From: an uncultured Mollicutes bacterium
GTDB taxonomy: Bacteria; Bacillota_I; Bacilli_A; RF39; UBA660
Direction: 5' to 3'
Assembly: GCA_900550145.1 (NCBI GenBank)
Contig: URRF01000057.1
Location: 1 to 5,736 of the forward strand
Length of the DNA: 5,736 nt
In this document: piece by piece, positions 1-5,736 of the stretch
Layout: the number at the start of each line of letters is the position of its first letter
Position numbering within the stretch: position 1 is the stretch's first letter
Position numbers and translations under genes: made by a program
Notes under the pieces: model-generated
What the model saw: only the letters and a program-made list of their open reading frames with translations
The model's database searches: none
What the model was told of the DNA's origin: nothing

Positions 1-523
1 CATTATTTCCAAATACTCCTATTATTCTCCATAATTCATTATTAAACAATACATAATTATTTGGATTGCTTCCATAATATCTTATATTTTGATCAGGTGT
101 ATTGTCTTTTTTTAATCCATCTTTTATTCTTGTTTCTTCATCATTATATAAATTTGTTATATGATCCACAATAAATATATTTTCATCCGGACAATTATCT
201 ACCTCATATTTGTATTTTGTTACTCCATCACTTGTAATCTTTTTAACACATCCTGTTAAAGGAGTATTATTAATAGGATTTTTTAATCCAGAAGTTAAAT
301 AATCACTTTCAATTAACTTATCTATGCTAACACTATCCATTGTACCATTTTCAGTTAAATAAACTTTTCCTGCATTTTCAACTATTTTTACTATTTTATT
401 ATATTGCTTTTCTTTTTTCGAACCAATACTTCCACTTATCTGAGGTAATGCAACTACAACAATAATACCTAATATTACAACTATAGATAATAATTCAACT
501 AAGGTAAAACCATTTTTTTTCAT
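1..523 (-). CDS. Prepilin-like surface protein, 5' part (C-terminus beyond left edge)
   Basis: The frame is open from the ATG at 523 to the window edge, giving 174 residues with no stop. The N-terminus is a textbook class-III prepilin signal: MKKNG, cleavage expected after Gly5, then FTLVELL with Glu at mature position 5 and a hydrophobic helix to about residue 27. This predicts processing and N-methylation by a PilD-type peptidase and assembly into a type IV pilus or pseudopilus-like fibre. Residues 36-58 are Lys-rich and probably helical. Cys92 and Cys111 may form a disulfide. From about residue 147 (IRYYGSNPNNYVLFNNELWRI) begins what I remember as the start of a surface domain common in gut Bacilli prepilin-like proteins; its C-terminal part is cut off here. 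The right-edge gene appears to carry the corresponding end of that domain. The gene lies 9 bp downstream of the glucosaminidase gene and is almost certainly cotranscribed. The prepilin signal is secure; the role (minor pilin or adhesin) is inferred. Confidence 0.88.
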   Translation of the reverse strand, partial: MKKNGFTLVELLSIVVILGIIVVVALPQISGSIGSKKEKQYNKIVKIVENAGKVYLTENGTMDSVSIDKLIESDYLTSGLKNPINNTPLTGCVKKITSDGVTKYKYEVDNCPDENIFIVDHITNLYNDEETRIKDGLKKDNTPDQNIRYYGSNPNNYVLFNNELWRIIGVFGNN

Positions 524-528
524 AAAGT

Positions 529-534
529 CCTCCT
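529..534 (-). promoter_or_regulatory. Ribosome-binding site overlapping the upstream stop codon
   Basis: AGGAGG is read on the minus strand five bases before the prepilin ATG at 523. Its first two bases are the last two of the glucosaminidase TAG stop (535-533). The arrangement fixes the prepilin start and suggests translational coupling: ribosomes ending the upstream gene stop on the next gene's Shine-Dalgarno sequence. Confidence 0.85.
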
Positions 535-3136
535 ATTTAATTTCCAACTCCACTCTAAATCTTTGATTCTCATTAATCTTTAATGAATAAGTTTTATCAT
601 TACAAGACATAGTAGATGTAATTTCTCTTTGAAATATATCATTTAATTCTCCATAATCTTCTACATTTGTTTTTGTTTCTATATATATTGCATAAGTACC
701 TTTATTTAAATTAGATATATCAATAGATTTATTAAACCAAGCTCTAGTTTTATCAAGGTTATCAGGCACTAACAATGTTATTTTATATTCCCCATTATCA
801 ATATACCCTAAATCAAATTTATATCTCTCATATGTAGTAATATTTTCAAATATAATACTTCTTTCTACATTAACACTAGTATTGTAATTACCACCTACAT
901 TAAATGACGAACCATATAATTTTAATAAACCATTTTCTAAAGAGATGCTTTGATATTGATTTATCATATTGTCAGATGTAGGTGTAACCTTATCATTTAT
1001 AAGACCATTATTTCTTACAAATAATTCTATTGGTATAGTTTTTAAATAATAATTCGTTCTAAATTGATATCCCTTATTATTTAAATCAGTATATTTAGAT
1101 ACAGTTTTCTTAGAAAATAAATCACTCAATACCTCTTTTGATTCATATTCACCACTTCTCGCTCTTATAAATAAATTATAATTACCCTCATCTATATCCT
1201 TTAAATCTACTATTCCAGTAAACCAAGAATATGTATAATCATAATCTTTATCAGGAACTTTATAATTAATATTAGATAAATCCGTTATTCTTTCAAGTGG
1301 TAAACTAAATGATTTATTATCATTTTCTACTATCAAATCATAAGTTATATTTTTATCAACAGTATTATCCATACCAGTTATAGCCAAATATCCCTTTATT
1401 TTAATCTTCTTATCTTCTGTTAAACTCAATTCCTCAAGTGCAAACAAACCATCTTTCTTTATATACTCATTATTAACATTCTCATCCATTAAAGTTATAT
1501 AAGATGAATGAACATAGCCATAGTTATTATCCCAATTGTAATGATCATTTATTGTAGTATCACGAATAAGATCATCTCTATTTTCATTAAGCAACGCATC
1601 TGTTTGAATCTTATACCACGTACTATTACCATCTATAGCTTCACCAGCAACTTTATCAAGTATTACTACAGACATATTAGACACATCATTATAATAAGAT
1701 TCTAATTTATATAAAGTTAAGGAAGAATTATTTGCTTCTTTCTTTACTGGTACAGGTGTATCAGTTACCTTAATACCAATTTTTACACTTTTATAATCTT
1801 TTAAATCACTATAATTATCTATACTATAATAATATGATGCGATTTTTTCTCCCCAATAAGGATCAGATGCATATTTAACATTAACTCCACTATTTTTATT
1901 ACCCAAATGACTTCCATAATATCTAGCAACTGCATCCTTTGTTTCTGCAAAACCAGCATTTATCATATAATATGCATGTCTATATATGCCATCAGAAACA
2001 TTTTTATATTTACTTGCAGACTCCATTACACTCGAATCAAATGCATTATGACCAAATATATTATTTTTTGTTCTAGCCAAATAACTTGTTCCCCAACCAC
2101 TTTCATTTATTGCAGTTGAAAAAGATGTTATAGCATTTACACCATATTTATTCTCTGCATCTATAAAAGTTAATTCTTCACCATATAAAACAGATTTATC
2201 CTTTGATGTATAATTTCTTGATTCAAGATAATTCCTTATATTATCTGATGTAATATTTGTCTTACTCCTTACAGGCAAATACATATAATAATTATAATAT
2301 GGTATCTTATTTACTGCATTTATATTTATACCATTTTTATAATCATTTAACATACTTTCTAAAGAAGTATAAAAATATATTCCATCATAACTATAATACT
2401 TAATCATATTATCATTTTCGTCCTTTTGCTTTAAAGAACTTGGTGCAGGTCCCAAAGTAAGTGAAGTTGCATAACAATTATTTGCTGTTATCTTTCTTGA
2501 TAATCTATGAACTAATTCATTAGAACCATTTACATAATAGTAACTAGGACTTTTTACAACAGACAAGGGAACAATATCAAATCCATCATATCCAGATGCA
2601 TCAAGATATAATATTGAATCAATCCATCCAGTAACACCTGCTATCATCATTTTTGCTCTACTTTTTTCATTACTATAATCTATTAACGCTGCATCAACAC
2701 CACCAAACATTCCATGACCATTTATATAAGTATAAGCTCTATTACTCGTTTCCTCTTTATAAACATATGATGTTGTACTAGTAGTTCCTGTGGTATTTAA
2801 ATCAACTAGTGCATACTCACTAGTTAATATATCATTAACATACACCCCATCTGTATTTTTCTTTTCCCCTATTATAACAAGGGTCTTATTTGGTAATGAT
2901 TTAATTGTTTTCATATAATTAATCGCATCATCATACTTATCAAAACTTTTTAAATACTCTATATTTGTACTATCATAATTCATAGAAACACCATTACTGC
3001 ATGAAGTAGAAGTTCCTAAATCATTTATATAAACAACATGATAATTACCACTCTCAAAATTAAAAGTAACTAGTGCATAAGCAGGTGCAGTAAATAACAA
3101 AAACATAAATAATAAAACATATATAATCTTTTTCAT
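533..3136 (-). CDS. Secreted peptidoglycan glucosaminidase (GH73-type) with SH3-like modules and a C-terminal tandem repeat
   Basis: This is an 867-residue autolysin-like enzyme predicted to cleave the GlcNAc-MurNAc backbone outside the cell. Residues 1-21 are a Sec signal peptide with a good cleavage site after AYA (21/22), and no anchor or sortase motif follows. Residues 30-310 hold mixed beta-rich modules, including an SH3-like stretch around 135-175 (INGHG ... GVTGWID). The glucosaminidase domain covers about 318-440. It has the catalytic-Glu motif AINESGWGTS (Glu345) followed by KNNIFGHNAFD, and later YASDPYWGEKI. A second SH3-like segment at about 472-548 contains WYKIQ and YGYVHSSYI. 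Residues 567-867 are two diverged copies of a beta-rich unit. The start at 3136 has GGAGGT four bases upstream and gives the best signal peptide. The gene heads an operon with the prepilin gene. Family assignment is confident; the exact substrate and the role in pilus passage or cell separation are inferred. Confidence 0.9.
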   Translation of the reverse strand: MKKIIYVLLFMFLLFTAPAYALVTFNFESGNYHVVYINDLGTSTSCSNGVSMNYDSTNIEYLKSFDKYDDAINYMKTIKSLPNKTLVIIGEKKNTDGVYVNDILTSEYALVDLNTTGTTSTTSYVYKEETSNRAYTYINGHGMFGGVDAALIDYSNEKSRAKMMIAGVTGWIDSILYLDASGYDGFDIVPLSVVKSPSYYYVNGSNELVHRLSRKITANNCYATSLTLGPAPSSLKQKDENDNMIKYYSYDGIYFYTSLESMLNDYKNGININAVNKIPYYNYYMYLPVRSKTNITSDNIRNYLESRNYTSKDKSVLYGEELTFIDAENKYGVNAITSFSTAINESGWGTSYLARTKNNIFGHNAFDSSVMESASKYKNVSDGIYRHAYYMINAGFAETKDAVARYYGSHLGNKNSGVNVKYASDPYWGEKIASYYYSIDNYSDLKDYKSVKIGIKVTDTPVPVKKEANNSSLTLYKLESYYNDVSNMSVVILDKVAGEAIDGNSTWYKIQTDALLNENRDDLIRDTTINDHYNWDNNYGYVHSSYITLMDENVNNEYIKKDGLFALEELSLTEDKKIKIKGYLAITGMDNTVDKNITYDLIVENDNKSFSLPLERITDLSNINYKVPDKDYDYTYSWFTGIVDLKDIDEGNYNLFIRARSGEYESKEVLSDLFSKKTVSKYTDLNNKGYQFRTNYYLKTIPIELFVRNNGLINDKVTPTSDNMINQYQSISLENGLLKLYGSSFNVGGNYNTSVNVERSIIFENITTYERYKFDLGYIDNGEYKITLLVPDNLDKTRAWFNKSIDISNLNKGTYAIYIETKTNVEDYGELNDIFQREITSTMSCNDKTYSLKINENQRFRVELEIK

Positions 3137-3160
3137 ACTACCTCCATACTATACCTAATT

Positions 3161-3169
3161 ATTATAACA
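3161..3169 (-). promoter_or_regulatory. Extended -10 promoter of the glucosaminidase-prepilin operon
   Basis: The minus strand reads TGTTATAAT, a perfect -10 hexamer with the TGn extension that compensates for a poor -35; only TTACTT near 3183-3188 is available. Transcription would begin near 3154, leaving an untranslated leader of under 20 bases that still includes the ribosome-binding site at 3140-3145. Confidence 0.7.
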
Positions 3170-3200
3170 TTTATATATTTAAAAGTAATCCCTTTAAAGA

Positions 3201-3227
3201 ATTATTTACACAATATATGTAAATAAT
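3201..3227. repeat. Perfect 10-bp inverted repeat between divergent promoters (candidate operator)
   Basis: ATTATTTACA at 3201-3210 and its exact complement TGTAAATAAT at 3218-3227 are separated by seven bases, CAATATA. The element lies roughly 45-75 bp upstream of both predicted start sites. That position fits a regulator binding both divergent promoters better than a terminator, since no T-run or GC stem accompanies it. An (AAT)5 run at 3222-3236 overlaps its right arm. The regulator is unknown. Chance palindromes are commoner in AT-rich DNA, so function is inferred. Confidence 0.5.
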
Positions 3228-3247
3228 AATAATAATTTTAGAATTAC

Positions 3248-3276
3248 TAGAACAATATTTAATTTTAAGTTATAAT
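3248..3276 (+). promoter_or_regulatory. Promoter of the LCP-family gene
   Basis: There is a perfect TATAAT at 3271-3276. A weak -35 candidate, TAGAAC at 3248-3253, has 17-bp spacing. Transcription would start near 3282, just before the GGAGG at 3287-3291, giving a very short leader. The -10 is convincing by position and sequence; the -35 is not. Confidence 0.6.
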
Positions 3277-3295
3277 TGATAAGTGCGGAGGCAAT

Positions 3296-5233
3296 ATGAA
3301 AAAGGTAATGAAAAGAATAAAACGTAAACCAACTTCATTGTTTATGATAATATTTAACATTTTATTTTTATTTAGTTCAATATGCTTAATATATACAATA
3401 TTAAGAGTTGCAAACATTGAAGATTTACTGAGATATATGGCAACATTCCTTATATTTCTATTTATTATTTTTTCTTTTTTAGAAACATTTAAATTAACAT
3501 TTAAAGGAAAAAATATTGCTATTATTTTATGGGGAATAATATTAGTACTCTTATTTATAGGTGAATCAATTGCTTGTGGTATGATAAATGGTATATATGA
3601 CAAAGTAAAAAACATATACAAAGAAAACAATACATACTCAACTTCACTTATAGTATTAAGTAACAATAAAATCAATGATATTAAAAATTTTAAAAGTATG
3701 AAAATCGGAGTAATAAATGATGAAAATAGTACTGATTATAAAATAGCATATGAAATAATTAAAGAAAATAAACTAGAATCAAGTAATGAAATAGTAAAAT
3801 ATAATTCAACTGGAGAAATTATTGAAGCGCTTTATAATAAAGAAATTGGTGGTTCTTTTGTTCCATCTAATTACGTATCAATGTACACAAATATTGATAA
3901 ATACAAGAACATAAAAGGAGAAACAAAAGAAATAATATCAAAAACAAAAGTAATAGAAAAATCATCAACTTCATCAAACAAAAAAAGTAATGAACCATTT
4001 ACAGTTCTATTACTAGGTATGGATTCAACAATGGACGATATAAGTAAAATCACATCATTTAATGCAGATTCAATTATGTTAGTTACATTTAATCCATCAA
4101 CATATAATGCTACTATATTAAGTATCCCAAGAGATACATATGTACCAATTACATGTATTAAAAATAGTCCTAACAGTAAAGTTACACACTCCGGATGGAA
4201 TGGCGAATCTTGCGTAATATCAACACTAGAAAAATGGATGGATATAAAAATAGACTATTACGTTAAAGTTAATTTTACTGGTGTTGTTAATTTAGTGGAT
4301 AAATTAAATGGTGTCGAAATAGATGTTCCATATAGTTTTTGCGAACAAAATTCAAAACGAGAATGGGGTAAAAATACTGTTTACGTAGAAAAAGGAAAAC
4401 AAATATTAAATGGAGAACAAGTTCTTGCATTCACAAGAAATCGTCATCCAAATCCTGATATGTGTTCAAGCAAATGGACTAATTATTACTCAGATGACAT
4501 AGTAAGAGGTCAAAATCAACAAATAGCAATGAATGCCATATTAAATAAAATAATTAAAACATCAAATTTAGATACCATATATTCACTTTTAGATGTAGTT
4601 GGTAAAAATATAGATACAAATATGAAAGTAGAAGAAATGACATCTTACTACAATGTAATTAAAGATATTGCATTAAATACCATAAATAGCGATAAAGACA
4701 TAATATCCTTTGAAAGATTATACTTACAAACATACGGAAAAAACTTATATGATCCACTATTAAATTTACCAGGTATGTCAATGCAAATATACTACAAAGA
4801 TAGTTTTAACGCAGTTACAAAAGAAATGAAAACAAACTTAGCCTTAGAAAAACCAGAAACATACAAAAGCATAAATTTCTCAATTAATAATTTATATAAA
4901 GCAACAACAATAGGAAAAGGAAACTTTAATCAAGAAGATATAAAAACTGTACCTAATTTTATAGGAAAAGATAAAAAAGTTGCACTAAATTGGGGTAAAG
5001 AAAACAACATAAAGATTATTATAGAAGAAAAAGAAATAGAAACAGGTACTAATAATGCTATTATATCTCAAAGCATTCCATCAACATATATAATTGATAA
5101 TATAACTTCCAAATCAATAACAATAACTACTGCAAAAGTAACCAAATCTAACATCAACAATAAAGATAAAGATAATAAAGAAGAAGATAATAAAGAAATA
5201 AATAATGATAGTAAAAAATATCCAACTGAATAA
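3296..5233 (+). CDS. LytR-CpsA-Psr (LCP) family glycopolymer transferase with SBP-like and PASTA modules
   Basis: This 645-residue membrane protein is predicted to transfer undecaprenyl-pyrophosphate-linked glycopolymers (teichoic acid or capsule-like) onto peptidoglycan. It has three N-terminal membrane helices (about 16-37, 46-65, 73-97), which place the rest outside. Residues 115-220 resemble one lobe of a substrate-binding protein (LIVLSNNKINDIKNFKSMKI, then GVINDENSTDYK). The LCP domain covers about 234-420: LLLGMDS, NADSIMLVTFNP, LSIPRDTYVP (Arg279), ALxF-type FTRNRHP (Arg381, Arg383) and DIVRGQNQQ (Arg404), matching the family's phosphate-binding arginines. Residues 549-615 are a PASTA-like domain (TVPNFIGK ... 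IISQSIPS ... SITITTAK), expected to bind peptidoglycan. The last 30 residues are Asn/Asp/Lys/Glu low complexity. Four extracytoplasmic cysteines (287, 306, 349, 390) are notable. The start is set by GGAGG four bases upstream. It is transcribed divergently from the glucosaminidase operon and is monocistronic, ending at a hairpin. The glycopolymer is unknown. Confidence 0.92.
   Translation: MKKVMKRIKRKPTSLFMIIFNILFLFSSICLIYTILRVANIEDLLRYMATFLIFLFIIFSFLETFKLTFKGKNIAIILWGIILVLLFIGESIACGMINGIYDKVKNIYKENNTYSTSLIVLSNNKINDIKNFKSMKIGVINDENSTDYKIAYEIIKENKLESSNEIVKYNSTGEIIEALYNKEIGGSFVPSNYVSMYTNIDKYKNIKGETKEIISKTKVIEKSSTSSNKKSNEPFTVLLLGMDSTMDDISKITSFNADSIMLVTFNPSTYNATILSIPRDTYVPITCIKNSPNSKVTHSGWNGESCVISTLEKWMDIKIDYYVKVNFTGVVNLVDKLNGVEIDVPYSFCEQNSKREWGKNTVYVEKGKQILNGEQVLAFTRNRHPNPDMCSSKWTNYYSDDIVRGQNQQIAMNAILNKIIKTSNLDTIYSLLDVVGKNIDTNMKVEEMTSYYNVIKDIALNTINSDKDIISFERLYLQTYGKNLYDPLLNLPGMSMQIYYKDSFNAVTKEMKTNLALEKPETYKSINFSINNLYKATTIGKGNFNQEDIKTVPNFIGKDKKVALNWGKENNIKIIIEEKEIETGTNNAIISQSIPSTYIIDNITSKSITITTAKVTKSNINNKDKDNKEEDNKEINNDSKKYPTE
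5171..5197 (+). repeat. Short in-frame direct repeat in the LCP gene tail
   Basis: GATAATAAAGAA occurs at 5171-5182 and again at 5186-5197, a period of 15 bp encoding DNKEE then DNKEI. It sits in the charged, probably disordered C-terminal tail, where gain or loss of units would stay in frame. It probably reflects low-complexity drift. Confidence 0.6.
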
Positions 5234-5270
5234 AGAGCCAGTTCACGAGAGTGTACTGACTCTTTTATTT
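5232..5270. terminator. Bidirectional intrinsic terminator between convergent genes
   Basis: The arms AAAGAGCCAGT (5232-5242) and ACTGACTCTTT (5255-5265) pair, then after a T-T mismatch CAC/GTG pairs close a GAGA (GNRA-type) loop at 5247-5250. Read rightwards the stem has one C-A mismatch and is followed by TTTTATTT. Read leftwards the same position is a G-U wobble, giving a continuous outer stem, but the T-tract is weaker (TTTATT). The left arm overlaps the LCP stop codon, and the stem ends three bases from the minus-strand stop at 5271-5269. It probably serves both genes. Confidence 0.85.
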
Positions 5271-5736
5271 ATGATCCTGCTTTTAGTATGTATGGATCAC
5301 TACTTGTTCCTTTACCACTCTCTATAAGGATATTAGACTTTAGATATATGGTTGGGAAAACGGAAAGCGGTTTAGCAGCACCGAAGTTGAAGCCAGTAAG
5401 CCCATCACCAACCACAAACCAGACATCGTTAGCATCGAAAGTATTAGCATTAGGCGACAAATACATTGTATAATCTTCCCAAGTACTTCCATAATGCATC
5501 CAATTATTATTTTTACATTTATATGGAGATGATTGATCTATCTTTGTATTGCAATCATTTTCACTACTTGCATATGCCCAGTCTGTTACATATGGTAAAC
5601 CAACATATCCAGTCCATTCTGTTATTCTTGTTACTGTATCATTACACCATTTACTACTACTACATATCTTTCCATTCACGCTTCCTCTTTCTTCTTTGTA
5701 AAATTCAACTGTATCTAAAGTTTTTATTGTACTATC
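5269..5736 (-). CDS. C-terminal part of a Cys-containing surface protein, probably prepilin-type (start beyond right edge)
   Basis: The reading frame is open from the window edge to TAA at 5271-5269, giving 155 residues. A GTG at 5679 is only an internal Val: the frame continues upstream as a plausible coding sequence (TLDTVEFYKEERGSVNGK) and no ribosome-binding site precedes it. Visible pieces are WTGYVGLPYVTDWAYA (41-56), CKNNNWMHYG (74-83), MYLSP (91-95), a segment of unusual composition (96-127), then PTIYLKSN (128-135) and a Gly/Ser-rich end GKGTSSDPYIL (141-151). Cysteines 25, 31, 62 and 74 could form two disulfides. From memory, this W/Y/G-rich layout ending in YLKSN...GTSSDPY is the end of the surface domain that begins in the left-edge prepilin, so this gene is probably a paralogue with its own prepilin N-terminus outside the window. 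The fold may be C-type-lectin-like, but I cannot prove it. Function is likely adhesion or ligand display. Confidence 0.78.
   Translation of the reverse strand, partial: DSTIKTLDTVEFYKEERGSVNGKICSSSKWCNDTVTRITEWTGYVGLPYVTDWAYASSENDCNTKIDQSSPYKCKNNNWMHYGSTWEDYTMYLSPNANTFDANDVWFVVGDGLTGFNFGAAKPLSVFPTIYLKSNILIESGKGTSSDPYILKAGS
5344..5460 (-). other. Compositional island: candidate DGR-type variable region
   Basis: This segment codes for residues 93-131 of the right-edge protein. Hand counts give GC about 45% here, against 25% in 5461-5520 and 32% in 5281-5340. Coding-strand A is about 18%, against 43% on both sides. Of the 32 codons at 5451-5356, 27 end in T or C (for example TTC, GTC, GGC, GCT, TCC), against 12 of the next 28. 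Depletion of A with retention of third-base pyrimidines is the expected product of adenine-directed mutagenic homing from a template rich in AAC/AAT codons. The C-terminal location in a surface protein also fits. No reverse transcriptase, Avd-type protein or template repeat is in the window. Recombinational import from a less AT-rich source is the main alternative. Confidence 0.45.

Noticed and set aside
1508..2119. Two plus-strand open frames (1508-1705, 1907-2119) opposite the glucosaminidase gene
   Set aside because: They give Ile/Tyr/Ser-rich products without motifs, lying wholly inside a confidently assigned gene on the other strand.
3201..3227. The intergenic palindrome as a transcription terminator
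   Set aside because: The stem is almost entirely A-T, lacks a following T-run on either strand, and lies upstream of both genes, not downstream of any.
3265..3675. A 136-codon open frame on the minus strand opposite the LCP gene start
   Set aside because: It overlaps the divergent promoter and the membrane-helix coding region of the LCP gene. The product has no recognisable motif and no good ribosome-binding site. It is a by-product of AT-rich coding sequence.
3871..4053. A 60-codon minus-strand frame opposite the LCP gene
   Set aside because: It is an antisense shadow with no ribosome-binding site, inside the conserved LCP region.
5288..5473. A 61-codon plus-strand frame opposite the right-edge gene
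   Set aside because: It spans the GC-richer island, which makes stop codons rarer. The minus-strand frame has the recognisable domain features and runs to the terminator.
5677..5679. GTG as a start codon for the right-edge gene
   Set aside because: The frame continues upstream to the window edge without a stop, there is no ribosome-binding site at proper distance, and a start here would remove the rest of the surface domain and any export signal.
1..5736. Mycoplasma-type code (TGA as Trp), tRNA genes, CRISPR array, IS element or reverse transcriptase
   Set aside because: Trp is written TGG and no TGA is read through in any gene. I saw no cloverleaf-like sequence, regularly spaced repeats, transposase, or RT motif (such as YxDD) in the translations.

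Overview
The window comes from a very AT-rich, Gram-positive-type genome. The evidence is strong GGAGG ribosome-binding sites, A/T-ending codons, sortase-free secreted cell-wall proteins, a LytR-CpsA-Psr (LCP) enzyme and class-III prepilin signals. No in-frame TGA appears in any gene and Trp is written TGG, so the standard bacterial code fits. My best guess, from remembered protein style and not a search, is an uncultured, probably gut-associated member of the Bacilli (RF39/Erysipelotrichales-like).

Layout. Positions 1-3136 form a minus-strand operon. A secreted 867-residue glucosaminidase (GH73-type) is followed after 9 bp by a prepilin-like gene that runs off the left edge. Positions 3137-3295 are a divergent promoter region with back-to-back TATAAT boxes and a perfect 10-bp inverted repeat between them. 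Positions 3296-5233 hold a plus-strand LCP-family gene with three membrane segments, a substrate-binding-protein-like module, the LCP domain and a C-terminal PASTA domain. A hairpin at 5232-5265 probably terminates both this gene and the convergent minus-strand gene. Positions 5269-5736 are the 3' end of that gene, a Cys-containing surface domain whose start lies beyond the right edge.

How the genes fit together. All four products are predicted to act at or outside the membrane. The LCP protein should attach glycopolymers to peptidoglycan, and the glucosaminidase should cut peptidoglycan. The two edge genes look like members of one family: a type IV prepilin stem joined to a C-terminal surface domain. 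The left edge shows the prepilin end and the right edge shows the far C-terminal end.

Most interesting signal. Inside the right-edge gene, about 117 bp (5344-5460) differs sharply in composition from its flanks. GC is about 45% against 25-32%, coding-strand A is about 18% against 43%, and 27 of 32 consecutive codons end in T or C. This is what the variable region of a diversity-generating retroelement (DGR) target would look like: AAY codons of a template rewritten to NNY, near the C-terminus of a surface-displayed protein. No reverse transcriptase or template repeat is present in the window, so this remains a hypothesis with a decisive test.
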